From Dipetalonema caudispina (Eukaryota; Nematoda; Chromadorea; Rhabditida; Onchocercidae), in assembly GCA_013365325.1 (NCBI GenBank), contig JABVXV010000013.1:369413-433412 (forward strand): a DNA stretch of 64,000 nucleotides, written 5' to 3'. How positions within the stretch are numbered: position 1 is the first letter of the stretch; each line of letters starts with the position of its first letter. A program made the position numbers and the translations under genes. Positions 34,677 through 49,520 of this stretch are shown piece after piece. The notes beneath the pieces were generated by a model. The model had not been told where the DNA came from. It did not search any database and worked only from the letters and a program-made list of their open reading frames with translations.

Positions 34677-37600
34677 CATTAATGCAATTATTTCAACAGC
34701 AAAAAGAACATATCATTCAAGACAAATTTGGTTATTATTCAAATTTTGCTTTCTAAATTTTAACCATCTTTAAAATATCAATTTAAGATGAATTTAAAAT
34801 TCCATTAGATTCATTCTAACAATTTTTCAAAATATTATAATTGCTGCGCAATAGTAAAGTATGTTAGAAGATATCATAGAAAAAAAAAAAAAAAAAAATG
34901 AAGACAAAAGTTTTAACCTAATAAATTTACAATATGCAAATTTTTATAGGCTTTCTATTCTTACCTCATTACTTCATCTAATCATTTTCCAAATGTATCA
35001 GAATAGTAAAAGTTGTTGTTATTGCTGTCAATTAACAAAAAAAAAAAAAAAATTAGGTGAAAGAAGAGCGAACTAATTAATAATGATCAGCTCTGTTGGG
35101 GGCTTCTATTACTTCCATTCAAACAAAGGAGCCATTGCTGTTCGTTAAATTTCAGTAAAAAAGGAGAAAAAAAAAAAAAAAAAATTCGAAACTATAACTT
35201 ACTTTTCATACCTTTTCCATTCATCCGCTCCTGATCAGAAGATAGCATCCATTCTTCATCATTCAAAGGGTCATCCTCTTCTTCCATCTCCTCTAATTTA
35301 TCATTTTGTCACTAACATTTTACGTTTCACATTGAATTCTCCTTCTTATTCATTTCTATTTTTCACTCATTTTTAACAAATTTACTACCTACTAGCAATT
35401 AATATCATCAGAAAATAAAATTGTCTTAAAATTTTTTTGAAAAATCTATCCCATTCTATTGTAATAAAAAATATTAAATTGCAAAGTTGCAATATTTTCT
35501 CAGATATATTGTGTAATAATTAAAAGATTTGCTATTTGCAATAGATTGGATAATTGAAGTGATGATAAACTGAATTTTAAAGAAATAATAAATCAAAGAA
35601 TATCTTTTTTTTTTTTTTTCTTTTGAATCTTTTTAAAATTAGGTCATAACAACAGATGCAGTTATCATTTCAAAAGTGACGTTTAATATTGCTGTTATTC
35701 CGGATTATTAACAACAATTACATTTCTTTAGTTATTCATTTGGTTTATTGGATTCAATAATTTCCGGTACAAATATTTAGTGAATTTGATAGATCTTCAT
35801 AATTGGAACTAATTACGAATGGAATAATAATGTGAATATTTTAAGATCCTAGGATTAAAATTTGTAAAAGTTGCAGTATCATATTTTTTTTCTCGTTAAA
35901 TTATGCAAATTTCTTTTAATATGCATTAATTCATAGCAAATAAAATATTTCTATCATTGGATATTACAAATCTTTTGTTTGATTTAATTTAGTGGCTAAT
36001 TTTATGACAGTATTCTCTTCTAAATCATTTTTCGGTCTTTTTGCCTTTCGAATAAATTGGAATAATTGTTTGTGTCGCAATATTCAAATTTTCCAGTATT
36101 ATCAAGATACTAACTAAACAAGTAGTTTGATGTTGTAGATCGTCAAAGAATCTCACAATGTGTTCGTAAATCATACAGGTCGTTTGCAGGTATACTAGCA
36201 GATCTGTTGCATAAGGTGATGATGATTATGTATATTATGATAGTGTAAGGTTGTAAATTGAGTAAATGCAGATATGTATGCCGACAATATACAACACTTT
36301 TTGAACTTCACAAAAAGGAGCCGAATTAAACTATCTGATCTTTTTAGGAAATAATTCAATTTTTTTCCTGGAAAGATTTATGAAATAGGAATGCTTCGAC
36401 TATTTTGCGAATATTAAAGTAGCAAATTGCTAACTAAATGGAAGAATTTACAATCGATTTTGGAAATTTGATTGAAATAATAAATACTATGGAACGAGGA
36501 ATGGGTTATCGCAATCAATTACCTGTTTAAATTAATTTACTAGTAACACTTCTATTATTGAAATGTGACAAGCAAAGAAGTTACCTGCTTTATCCATTTG
36601 ACCCAAATTATGTATCATTACGTAATTTCAAAGGTCATTTAGTTTCATTCTGTTTTATGAGATTGGGAGAAAGTTAGTGGTCGAAGGTGAACATTTGAAT
36701 TTTTTTTTCTTTATCATTGCTTTTCTCTTTCAATTTCCGTTATTTTCAGGATATTTTTTTTACTATTAAAACTTCTTTTAAAAATGTTAATTGTGAAATT
36801 TTGAAATTTATTGAAAAAATTAACGTAATTAAGTGTATTTGAAATATCATATGTATTCAGAATTAAAATATGTAATTTAAATTTGCAATATTTAAGTGAT
36901 TCTATTCTAAGATGTAAAATTTGCAACGCAAAAAGTATCCTAAAGTATTTATTTCTGTTGAACATCAATCAACAAGTGTCTTTTTACTCATCAAACTATC
37001 ATTCTCTTAAGTGAGTACTTTAGGAACTAAAATAGTAATAGCACTACAAATAAGTGGAACTACTTCAATAATAAGAAATGACGGATTTCCACTAGAATAT
37101 CTGGTGTATATTCTGTAATATTTTCAAAAAAGGAACAGAAAAACCACTGAGAAATATAATATGGCGGTATTTAAAAAAAAAAATTTTTGAATTTTATTAA
37201 TTTAAGCAAAAAATATTGCCCAATTAAATTTCATATTTTTAAAATTTCAATGAAACAGTGAAATTATCAAGAAATGTAATAATGTTGAGTGAAAATTTTA
37301 TTTCAATAAAAATATTATAGATATAGTGAAAAAATTTTAATTTTAATGAAAATAATATAAATGGAATTCTATAAAAAAAATATAAGTTACATAAATAAAA
37401 AAAGAAAAAAAAAGGTTTAGTAAATGTTTATAAATCCCTTAATAATAACATTTTGGTAATCATTCTATAAAGCAGAAAATTAAAAATATTCCAGATGAAT
37501 GTCGGTATAATTCAAATATAATTACTGACAAGTACTCTTATTGTTTATTGTTATTGCAGAAATATTTATTTATTCCAGACATCATAAATTCACTTCAAAA

Positions 37601-39394
37601 AAAAAAGGAAGAAAAAAAAAAAAAGGAAGAAAAAAAAAAAAAAATGAATACTTCATTTGACACTTGCTAGTGTTGATTGATTGACTGATCATCATCATCC
37701 CACTTTATTTTCAATGATGTTGCTGCTATTACGGTAGAGTGTAGAATGGGTGGAGAAGTTTTAATGGTTGTTGTGATCGTATTTGTTAGAATTTTTTTTT
37801 TTTTTTTTTTCACATATGAATGATTCTCGTCAAAATTTCATCTTGCAAAATGATTTAATCTTTTTTTAAATTTATCTTTTATAATATTTTTCTTTTTTTC
37901 CCTCTCCCTTCCTCTCCCTCTTCTTTCTCTATCCTTCCCGATATCTTTTTTATTTTTAATGATAGATTATTGAAATATAAATTATTGTTAAAATAAAATA
38001 GTTGAAATTTTAGCTAACTTTTTTTAAAGTAAACTAATTGAATCAAAATTAAAATACTTGATAATTAATTATCAATAAATGTTTTAGTAATTAATTTATC
38101 TTCTAATTATACTGAAGCATACTACTCCTTTTTTTTTTTTCTTTTTTTGAAAGAATTCAAATTATAAGTATTAATTCAATTATGAAATTGATTATAACAA
38201 ATATCATGCAATCAATTTCTATTGAATCTATTCAGTATTATAGAGAGTTACGAAACGTATTACATTTATTTTCATTTAACCTTTCTCTATTTCAACCAAT
38301 CATTTACTTGGCAGTTTCATTACCGGATACATTATATTGAACTGAAAAAATTTTTCCTCAATTCGATAAATATTCACCAATTTCTATTCCAACATTTTCC
38401 CTTTTTGACTATTTTATGTGCTATTTTTGCATGACAAAACCAATAAAAAGAAAGTTTGTTTACATATAGTTCAGAAGCCACCAAAATTTTCATCAATATA
38501 TTTGTTGTGTATTAGAGTACATATTTGCATGTATGTGGATGTATGTGGGTGTATGTGGGTATATATATTTGTGTATAATGAAACTTATAACGCTGTTGTA
38601 CTCGTACTTATCTTTTTTTTTTTTTTTTTTACCTGTAATAATTATTTCATTAAAAGATAGAATTAATATAAGCTAATCATTATCAACTATCATATATTAC
38701 TAAAAATAAAGTAATAACATTTGTAACTAACTATTACGTTATGTGATGATAGCGATTAGTTAATCATTATTAAAGCAAACATAATTAGGTTAATAATAAA
38801 TGGCAAAATTTTGTATCAAAATATGATAAGATAGATAGATTTGCAAAAGCATTGGATGGATTGAAAAAAAAAATTGTATGATTCTAATCTTGAAGTAAAA
38901 AAAGAAGTGATAAATTAGCACGATACTTTAATATCGACAAAATCAACTTTGTTATCATTTCTTCGGAAGCAAAGAAAGCTTCTCAAAAAAAAAAAAAAAA
39001 AGAAAGAAAGAAAAAGAATTATATTTTTTTAAAGATTACCATTATTATTATTATTATTATTATTGTTATCATTATTAATTATTATTATTATTATTAACGT
39101 GATACTACTTCACTATTTAAACTTACTCTTTTATTTTTTTTTTTTTAGATGAAGTGAAATTTAAGGAAAAAAATTGATCGTTTTATTAATTTTCATAAAT
39201 TATACATCTTTTGTAGCATCAGTTATTTGAGATGATTAAAAAGGATTGAATTATTTGGTATAAAAGGGATGGATATGTTATAGATGAAATATTGAAAGTA
39301 AAATTTTCAATGATCGAATTTTCATCATTCATAGTTTGGGGATAAAATTTAAAATTGATAACAGAAAGCAAAGAATGCGTTCTTGTGCTGTCAC

Positions 39395-39451
39395 TGATAA
39401 GAGGCGTGGCAGTTTACTTTAGGAAGCATAACCATCTGACGCCACCTATCA
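39395..39451. other. Hairpin-forming sequence
   Basis: TGATAAGAGGCGTGGCAG (39395-39412) is nearly the reverse complement of CTGACGCCACCTATCA (39436-39451), giving a stem of about 16 bp with a mismatch or two and a 2-nt bulge around a loop of about 23 nt. It is clearly richer in G and C than its surroundings and contains CTGATAAG, a GATA-factor consensus. Confidence 0.5.
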
Positions 39452-40175
39452 TTTCTTAAACAAACATTTCAATTGTTTGAGAATAAAAATCCTTCATCGA
39501 ATATTTATTTCACTCATTACTTTCTTTTCATTTTAATCTTCATCACCTTGTTTGACCTTTTATCATTTTTTACAATCTATCTATTTTGAAGATATGAAAT
39601 GTTTTTTTTTTTTTTTTTCTTCAAAATTCTATAATTTAATTTTTTTGATATTTGAAGTTTAAAAATCTATCAAATTTTATAATTCTATCAATTCAAACAA
39701 GATGAAAGAAATATATAAATTTTAAAGTGTTTTATCAAAAAAAAAAAAAGACTTAGCAAGAATTTTACATTTTTGCAAATAAATCCCTTAGTTGATATAA
39801 CTCTTTTGCTTCATCTCTGATCAGTGAATGATGCAAATTGTTTGATCTTTTGATTATAACTCTTAACTAGTCTCATTATCATAATTTAATGAAAAAGAAT
39901 TTTTAGCAAAGATTGTTGTAAAACTTTTGAAATTTTTAACAAATTTGCAAGTTGTCATTTTTGCATAGATGCATGCATTTTTATTATTACATGAAATTTT
40001 ATCAATTATTTCAAAAATTCTTTTGTTAAATCCCAAAGTACATTCAATTCGTTTAGGCCTTATCTTTTAAGCAATATATATATTTGCCCTATTTTGTAAT
40101 TCAAATTCATTTGCAAGCAATGGAATTAAATGATGGGAGCATTCTATCATCGTTTTTTTTCCATTCTTTTTTCCA

Positions 40176-40210
<35 letters not shown>

Positions 40211-42368
40211 AATAAATTAACTTGTTCAATAAAAGTTAACTTATACAAATATATCAATTTGGACGAACGAATCAGCGGGTTGCTGATTTTGCTGACAAAT
40301 AAGCGTTCACTATCATAAAATTTAAATTGCGCAATATGTTTCCTGCAAATCATTCACTTAAGTAAACAATTTCTTTCTAAGTATTTTTATTACTGAATTA
40401 GATGGTAAAAAAAAATAAGAAAAGGAAAGCTTTTTCATCATCATTCGACAAACTTCATACATTCATCAAAAATTAATGCTTCTCATCCATCTCTCGCCTT
40501 TTCACTTTTGCAGTGAATAATTACGGAATAAAATTTCGTTACTTTCCGGTTTTCATCATAAATTCTTCAACTTACCGGAGATCAATAATACTTAATTCTT
40601 GCAATGGCATTAGTATTTGCTTGTTAATAGCTACATGTATTTCTTCTATAAAGGAATTTACAACTGAAATCATTTTATTTCTCTATTTTAAAACCGGAAA
40701 AAATCACTTATACCAGAAAATTATTTATTGGAACAACAATTTGATTTGATTAGTAAATAAGAAAAATTATAATCATTCTTTAACTGTTACACTTTAGTTA
40801 TTCATCATTCTTTTCAATACAACATCCTTTTCCTTTTATTTCCTTCACCAATCATTTTAATGTTATTTTCACTTATTTTCACTCTCTATCTTTTTCATAT
40901 TTCATTTTTTTTTCCATATATTTAATAGATTGTATCATTTCAGTCCTGTGGAAAATCACATCTATTACAATTAATGCTAAATGTTTTAATCTTTAATTAA
41001 CTGTTTTATTCCATCAAACTATCGATTTTATTTTATCAGTAATAGTTGCACTCATACTGTTAAATGTAATAACTTCCGTGTTGTAACTTCACGTACAGTT
41101 ATTTCAATCGTATGTATATCTTTTCATTGATTAAATGATATCACTTAATGTTCAAAATTTCAAGAAATGATGATATAACATTTTGAAATAATATGATATT
41201 ATTTATAGCTCATCGATAGTGATCACTGAAACAAATGTATGATAAATGAATGTGAGAGTTTTAAAATTAAACTCCAAAAAGCATCGTTTCTTCAATGCTA
41301 CTGTTTTGTTTCACTGATCGGTATCAAAAAGATTATCGGAAAGAGGACAGATTGAAACGAATGATTTGATGTAGCATACGGTTGAAATGATGCATGACTG
41401 AAATAACTGCAATAATAATAGTAATGATATGTATAGCTTAACTTGGTACTATCATATCAAATTACCACTTATTAATATGCCGACTTCTTATATCCTCAAA
41501 AATGGTACTTCACATCTGTTTGTTTATTTTGAGAAATTAAAGCTTTTTAATAGAAAAAAAAAAAAGAAAACTCTCATTAAATCAAATTTGTATTTGTTTA
41601 ATTTGCATAATAAATAAGTGATATAAAAATACAAAATGTTTTATTAATAAAATACACACTTCATCATATCATATTACATTTTCATTTTTGTTTTTTTTTA
41701 TTATTTCTATTAATTATTTGTAATTTTTCATTCATACTTTTAATTAGTATTATTTTAAACTAATTTTACAATGCCAATACATTTGTTTTATGCATATAAC
41801 TGTATAGCAAATGCTAAACATTCAATGTATAACTTTTTTTTTTTTTTTTTTTTTTTTTGCTGAATACCCTTTGTAATATGATAAGATCAATCAATGTCTC
41901 GAGAATTTTTCATTGATAATCGAATGGATGAATGCTAATATGTAAGAAATGAATAGAAGTAATTATTTCGTCGTAACATAACTCAAAAAATTGAGTTCAC
42001 ATTTTTTTACTTTTTTTTTTTGATAAATACGGTAAGATTTGAGAATTTTCAAATTTCAGAAACATTTAGGATAAACGAATGTGTGTAAATGTAAATAAGC
42101 TAAATATATTGGGAATATAACTGTATGCAAAATACGATAATATTTCATGATCACCTTATCGGAATGATAATAATTTCTTGGGGATTTTTCTTTTTTTTTT
42201 TTCTTTTTTTTTCCCCACTCAATGAAAATCCCACAGATGAGGGAAAAGTCTTCCTTTCTCTTTCGACCTGTTTACTAAAGCCTAAACAGTTCTATGATAA
42301 GGACATATAAACCGTTTATCGGTACGAAGCTTTCAAGCAATATTGCTCACATAAAATGTTGTATAAAC

Positions 42369-42445
42369 ATACACACACATACACACACACACACACATAC
42401 AGACACATACATACACATACATACATACATACATACACATACAAA
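42369..42445. repeat. (CA)n/(CATA)n microsatellite
   Basis: Compound CA and CATA repeat of about 75 bp. Confidence 0.9.
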
Positions 42446-42892
42446 TACAAAATGCAGACTTTTAGGTTTACACATACATCATTTTATACCAATCCTGTGT
42501 AATGACCCTTTCTATTTCTCATAGTTTTACATGATCTCTACAATAATTTATCATTTGGGTTATTTGCTATAAAGCTTCCGAGTAGACAAATAAATTTTGC
42601 AAATCCTCTTTTTCTCCTATTAAATCCTATCAAAATTGGCACCCCTTTTCTCGTTTAAATCTCATCATTCTTTACTAAATTACCGTAATTTGACAAATTT
42701 TAGTGTATCCTAATCATTTACCTCATACATCTTTAGTTGTTTGAACAATTTCATAAATAGCTTCTTAATTGCTTCGTTTGATCTATACCGCAATCAAATA
42801 ACAAATATTGCAACCCGTTTTGTTTACAATTTGAATTGATTTGAAAGAGTGAAAAATGGAAACAGTTAACAAAATTATTGAAAAAATGTGGG

Positions 42893-42923
<31 letters not shown>

Positions 42924-45890
42924 TGATAAAAACGAATAAGCAAAATATTTCGATGATAAAAATCAGATGAAAGAAGTAATTTGTTTTATGGACATATTGA
43001 AATTTTTTAAATTGATCAGTGATTACTTAAACATTATCGAAATTTGATCATATAAGATGAATTTTCACGTTGTAAACGTGATAGTATCAGTGGAAGAAAA
43101 CGAATTGTTACGATCATTTTTTACCTAATTGGCTTCTACAATTGTCTAGGTGATCTCTGATTCATTTTTTTTCCCATCTTCTAAATTCAACTTGTATACG
43201 TTACTTTTATCTCTTTCTTCCAATTACAGCTTATGTTTAGGCATTTCCAACATTTTTCAACATTTTCTATCTTCCTATTATCATTTTAAAATTTGAGAAT
43301 AAGTTTGTGAAATGTAACAAAAATACATTCTTTGATAACATTTCAGGATAGAATTTTATGAATTAAATGAGAGGCATTGAACTAGACATAATTCTTCATT
43401 TTTTAAGTTTTAACAAGCTATGATTAGTAAGTCTAAATTATATTTTCATCTAATTGTAAAAAAGGAAAACCTACCAATTTGAGCTCTCCTCGAGAAGAGA
43501 AAAATTTAATAAATGATGGTTTCTTGGTGATGTTTCCACCTCATATATATTTCACATAATCATATGAAATCTGCTGGACAATCAATTTTTAGTTTACTTA
43601 TGAGCTGATCAGATCACGACAATCGCGCATAGAAAACAATCAAAACAATCAAAACTCTCTCTCTCTCTCTCTTTCTCCCTCTCTCTCTATCCGTTGAAAT
43701 ATTTAATATTTCTTTTCTCTTTCTCTTTCAACCGACTCTAATCACTTTCATTCTTTTATAATTCTCGGTACTTACTTTCATCTTCCCGAGTAATCTTATA
43801 TTTCTAACGAATGGATGAGATATTTTACCATTCTGATAAACAATTTTTACCTTATTAATCCTTTCGATATGCTAATTTCTGATTTTTTGCGGATTTTTAA
43901 AATGAAAAAAACTTTGCATTGTACACCCGCAGGGTGTAAATGTGAGTTAATCCATTCAAAATGTTTATTTTAGAAAACATAATAGATGCTCACATGTAAT
44001 AGTTATAGATCTATTATCAGGAGGGTCAATTTCAAACGACAATTCCGCAATCCCTGACTGATCCTCGTGAACTTCTGAACCTGTACCTTCCCTAAGAATA
44101 CTTATATCAAGTGAAATTGTGTTACGTAATCTTGCATTGCTAAATTAGTTATATTTTAATGAGAAAAAAATTTTCTTTTTTTTTTTTGAAATTTAGCTTA
44201 ATAAAAATTTTGTAAGAAATTATTATTTATGTTAGATATTGAATTTTCAGAAAGTTTAAAATTACTAAAAGACAATTTATAAATCTATGCTTGATTATAA
44301 TGTAAATTTCAAAGATTATTTACTATTTCAACATTTTATCCGTTATTAATGACAAAATCGTCAGAAATTATGAATCCAAATTGAGGAAATTTTTAACTTT
44401 CTAGATCATCAAATCCATAATTTTGTGATCACATTTACAGGATAACATTTTAACATTTTAATGATTTTGAAATTAGTTGCTACTTGACAAGTTAGTCATC
44501 ATTGACACATCAAAAAATCTCTTTGAAATTCCACATACAAATCAGGAAGTATTTCTGCAGCCGGAAACGGTAGGGAATTGATAACGATTGCATGTCTCTC
44601 AAATTTCCATCTTCTTTTTCTGATTTTTAGCTCTAATCCTTCTCATCAACATTACTTTGAGGTTGATAAGATAAAATGACAACTATAATGATTGTTAAAA
44701 TGATAGATGGTTGAATGTTCTGATGAATAGCGGTTTAAAAACGTAATATTTAGCAAATTACAGTATTCATTTTCCACATTCTCTGTTTCTTTCATTTTTA
44801 AAATCTTCATTTAACTCATCCTTTAAGAAATAAAAAAAAAAAAAAAAGAGAAAAGCAAAAATTTCTGGTTCATAAAAATTTCAAACAAAAAAAAGCTTTT
44901 TTTTTTTTGAAAATTTAATTGAATATTTCATTTTTCTCTCTCAAACAAAGTGCTGCTTTAAATTGGACGTTTGAAATTATCATAAAATAGCAGGACAAAT
45001 TTTCCATCGACAAATGCAAGCTAAAATAAAAAAATTAAATAATCACAATTGTGAGTATCCTTTAGGTAACTGATTGATACAATTACTCATCGAAATATTT
45101 GGGAACATAGGACATTTGATCCGACCGGTTCTGATATTCTAATGTTGTTTAATTAAGAATTGTGAGTTATTGTGGTGAAAGTATACTCTCAGAGAATTGA
45201 AAAATTTCCCAACTTACCTTTTCATTGTATCATTATTTTACTACGATCATTCGCTTATCAGCTATTTAACGTTACGTTATCACTCATGTGACCGAAATAA
45301 ACTTTCTAAAAATAATTCATAGTATGTTTAGTTGTGAGAATATTTCATTTGATTCGTTTATTTATTAAATATTAAAATTCATTCAAGTACTAAGTTTCAA
45401 AACCATTTTTTAATATTGGTTGAATATAAAAAAAAAAAAAAAAAAATTTAATAAATCCGATACAGGTTAAATTATTACAATATTGTTCGGGATTGAATGA
45501 TATCGAATAATTTATAATCAATTTTTATTTCGAACAATTCTTATATTACAAGAATTTCATCACCCTATTGTTATTTTTATTGTTTGCTAAACAAATATGA
45601 TCGAAAATGAATCGGTTATTCTTAAACTAATAATAACCATAAACTATCCATTAATTAATTTGATTAATAATAATTTTGTTGATTTAATAAAATGTTTCAA
45701 TTTCAATTTTTTTTTTTTTTTTTTTTTTTTTTCTGCTAACTTTTTTGTATGAAGTAGCAAATAATGGGCGGAGTTGCTCCTACTCCTTTTAACCATTAAA
45801 CGTTGCAGAAAGGATACGGTAGATAGATAAGTATCTGTGAAGCGTTGTTTGCTGCCGTTGCAATAAGGCGGCTACTACTACCAACCAGTA

Positions 45891-45950
<60 letters not shown>

Positions 45951-45966
45951 AATGATGATGATGATG
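45891..45966. repeat. (GAT)n microsatellite, 76 bp
   Basis: Longest trinucleotide array in the window, about 25 GAT units with one AAT interruption, immediately after a GC-richer pocket. Confidence 0.95.
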
Positions 45967-48308
45967 TGTTTGTCGTTATCGGTGTGACTAATTCACACTT
46001 TTCGAATAAAAATCTTTCCTTTTTTCCATTTCATCAATTTGTCTCCATTTGTCCATCTCTATTCTTTCATATTTTTGAGTTTTAGTATTTTAACAGATTA
46101 TCAATTCCATATCCGGAAAATAGAAAAAGTATGAAAAGAGGAATTGGATGAATGATAAAGTGTAGAATGTGGAAGTAATTTGTGAAAATGTTTCAATGAA
46201 AATTTTTAACATTTCTTGTTTGATGATTCCATCTATTTGAAAAGTAATTGAAAAATAGTTGTTGAATATTTATTTATACATCAATTTTTAAATGAGCATA
46301 ATTATTAATTGAGTACTTCTCGAATAAATTACTTTTGAACCAAATAATTTAGAGGTAGTTTTCATTAATTCATAACTAAATTAGCAATTCCGACAATAAG
46401 AATTTTTAAGTAAGTTGATAATTTTTACTTGAAAATAAAATCTCAATGAGTGAAAAATTTTTTGAAAAAATTTTGTAATTAGTAAATTTGAATCGTAATT
46501 CAATTGCACTTTTGATAATTCTCATTGATTTTGCTTAATTTATGAATTTTTTTTATCAACATTAAAAAATACTTCAAACTATCAATGTATCATATGGTTA
46601 CAATAAATCGTGCTCATTGACTGATACACTAAATTATTCGATAACGTAAGTTTTACTTTTTCATTTCAAATTTAACTTTAATTTTCATATATTTACAATA
46701 GAAAGAATGCTCATTTAAACAGTTGCATTATTTTCAACAAGACTTTACCGCTGTATATATATTGCATACGATATGCTAAGGATTGGCGTATTTTTTCATG
46801 TAATAATAATTTATAATTAACAATGTATCATTCGTTTTAAAGAAAATAAGCTAAATGATAAATTTTTTTAGTCTAAAATTTCAATTTATTTCATTTAAAT
46901 CGTTCATTTATTTTTATGAAATATGTTTTGTGCCACATTTCGATTTTTTCATGTAATAAATCAATGAATACTGCTATAAATATTAGCGACTAATTTCAAT
47001 TTAATTCGTTGTAATTTTACATTCATACAACTTTCTTGTCATTCTTTCTTCGACTAACTTCTCACTATCGTACTTCTTTATCATTTTATCATACTTCCAC
47101 TAAATATCGTCGAAAAGATAACATTGTCACTATTATCATCATTATCATACTAATATCTTTTTTGATCTTGGAATGGACCATTTGCGCTTATACTATTATT
47201 TCATTCATGTACAATGAATTTGTCTAATTCAATGATTTCAAGAGATATTGCCAAGTTAGGAAAATTAAATTTAAAAAAAAAAAAATCCTAATAGTTTTTG
47301 AATTTCAATGTGAAATTCGATTATAGATTGATGCATTCTACAACTTTAATAATTGCTCTACAAAAATTATTCATCCTCGAAGACAATTTCAAACTAAGAA
47401 ATTTTAATTATTTTGTTGAAAATATTTTGAAAAATGGAACAAAAGATTTTAGCAACTGTATAATGATTAGAAATAATTGGTAATTACTACAAATACTCTT
47501 CGTCAACAGTATGGAATAGAAAATTTCGTTCAATTCCAAATGAAATTTTATTAGTTTATTTCAGAAATTGTAACAAACTTGACCTTGAATGATATCATAG
47601 GTTACATTTAGTGATTATCGAATACTCTCCGATCACTGCCTGACTTAAAGTTAAATGCATTTCATATACTTTTTGAAATACCAAAAGTATTCCGAAAATT
47701 AAAGCACTAATTAAAGCAAACTAGCATTAGCTTACTTAAGTCTTGCTTCTTTATACGTGAAGCAGATAAACCATAAATTTATGGTAAAAGTCATTGACAG
47801 TAATGATAACCGGTAAATTATGCTAATCAATATACGCATAACTTATTTGTTCTTTACTGATAAGATTATTATTGATATGCAGTAGCTTGTTAAGAAAATA
47901 CAGCGTTGAGCGGAAATTAAATTTTCTAATTAGTGAAGAAATATAATTAACAATCAATATAATTTTCAATTGAATCATTTGTAAGTGCGATTTGTTTTAT
48001 TATTTATCTAATTTTATTAAATTCTTAAAATTACTTTTTTGTTTATTTTCGAACTCAATTTTGTGATTCTCAAGTTTTATTCAGATGTTGCAAATTTTTA
48101 CAGCTAATAATTTTGATATCTAAAAACAATAATAGCTTTTGTGCATGATTATTATCGGAAGTGATAATTTAACATTTAGAAAATGATGCAAGAAAAACCC
48201 CAATAAGACTTTTTTAAATTTGTCAAACATTTGTTGATGTAAAAATTTTCTCCAAAAATTTTCATGCCCCGCTTTATTCTTCATTTTGTAAAGCCCGCAG
48301 TATAAAGA

Positions 48309-48339
<31 letters not shown>

Positions 48340-49468
48340 TGCTTAAGTAAAAGTTGATGGTAGCGAATGCTTTCCATTCGGTGATTGAAAATGGAAAAAA
48401 AAAAAAGAAAAAAAAAAAAAGGAAGCGGTAAGCATTCAAAATTTTAAGGTAACAAAACAGGTATAAAAATAAGCATAATATAGCAATGGTCATCTAACGG
48501 ATCGAGATTGATGCGGAAGATGTGGGTGTGTGAAGAAAATTGTCAGTTCAGGATGGATATTGAAATATCTGTCGGCTTTAGCCTTTCATCTATTTAATGC
48601 TTTGATAGAGGAAAGGAATGGTATTCATTGCTTTTGTAAAGCATTCAAATCAGAAGCAAATTTTAGCACTATATTTATGTACGAAAGAGAATTTTGCTTG
48701 TTGCTATCATCATTCAATGTTTGATTTTTTAAACGATCAAAAGATTATGCCGCACAATTCTCTTTTCTTGCTACTTTTAACTTGTCAGCTTCCTCCTTTC
48801 CAAATGTATTCTCGATTGGTGTATCTTCGAATAAAATTTCATCATCATTTTTCATGATATAATTTCTATGAAATCTTTCACATTTATTTATTTTTTTTTT
48901 TTTTTCAATCATTTAAAATGTACTTATTCTTTAGCATTATGCAAAATGAAAACAGAATTACTGTTATCCTATTCTTGTGATCTGATACTTACATGATTAT
49001 GAATGGATAATGCAAGCATGAATCTTAATATATGTTTTGGCTTCTGTCCATCAATCCTAATTGTGAAATAATTTCTACAACATTAATTTCTTCTCCCATT
49101 CTTTTGTGGGTATCTAGAATGGTTTATGAAAAAAACAAAAAAAATTAGATGAAAGAAGAATCTCCGTCATAATTAAAATGGAATGAAACATTTACATTTA
49201 TTTGTTACTAATAATTTTTGCGGAAAATTTCAAATTTTTCTTTTTTTGTAGTAGTAAAAAAAATCGAGATTTAATCAAAAGAAAAAAAACATTACTGTGA
49301 AATTTAACGATTATAATATTTAAAAGAAGAGATTAAATTTTCAAAATTTTAGGATTTCCATGATAACTTGAAGTATTTCAATCTATCAGATAATCTTTCA
49401 TAATTTCCTGTAACTAAGATTCGATGTTATTTCTGAAAAAATTTGCACTGTAGTGCAACATCAAAATA

Positions 49469-49520
49469 TATGTGTGCATGTGTGTATGTGTGTGTATGTC
49501 TGTGTGTGTGTGTGTGTGTA
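49469..49520. repeat. (TG)n microsatellite
   Basis: TG repeat with TATG interruptions. Confidence 0.9.
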
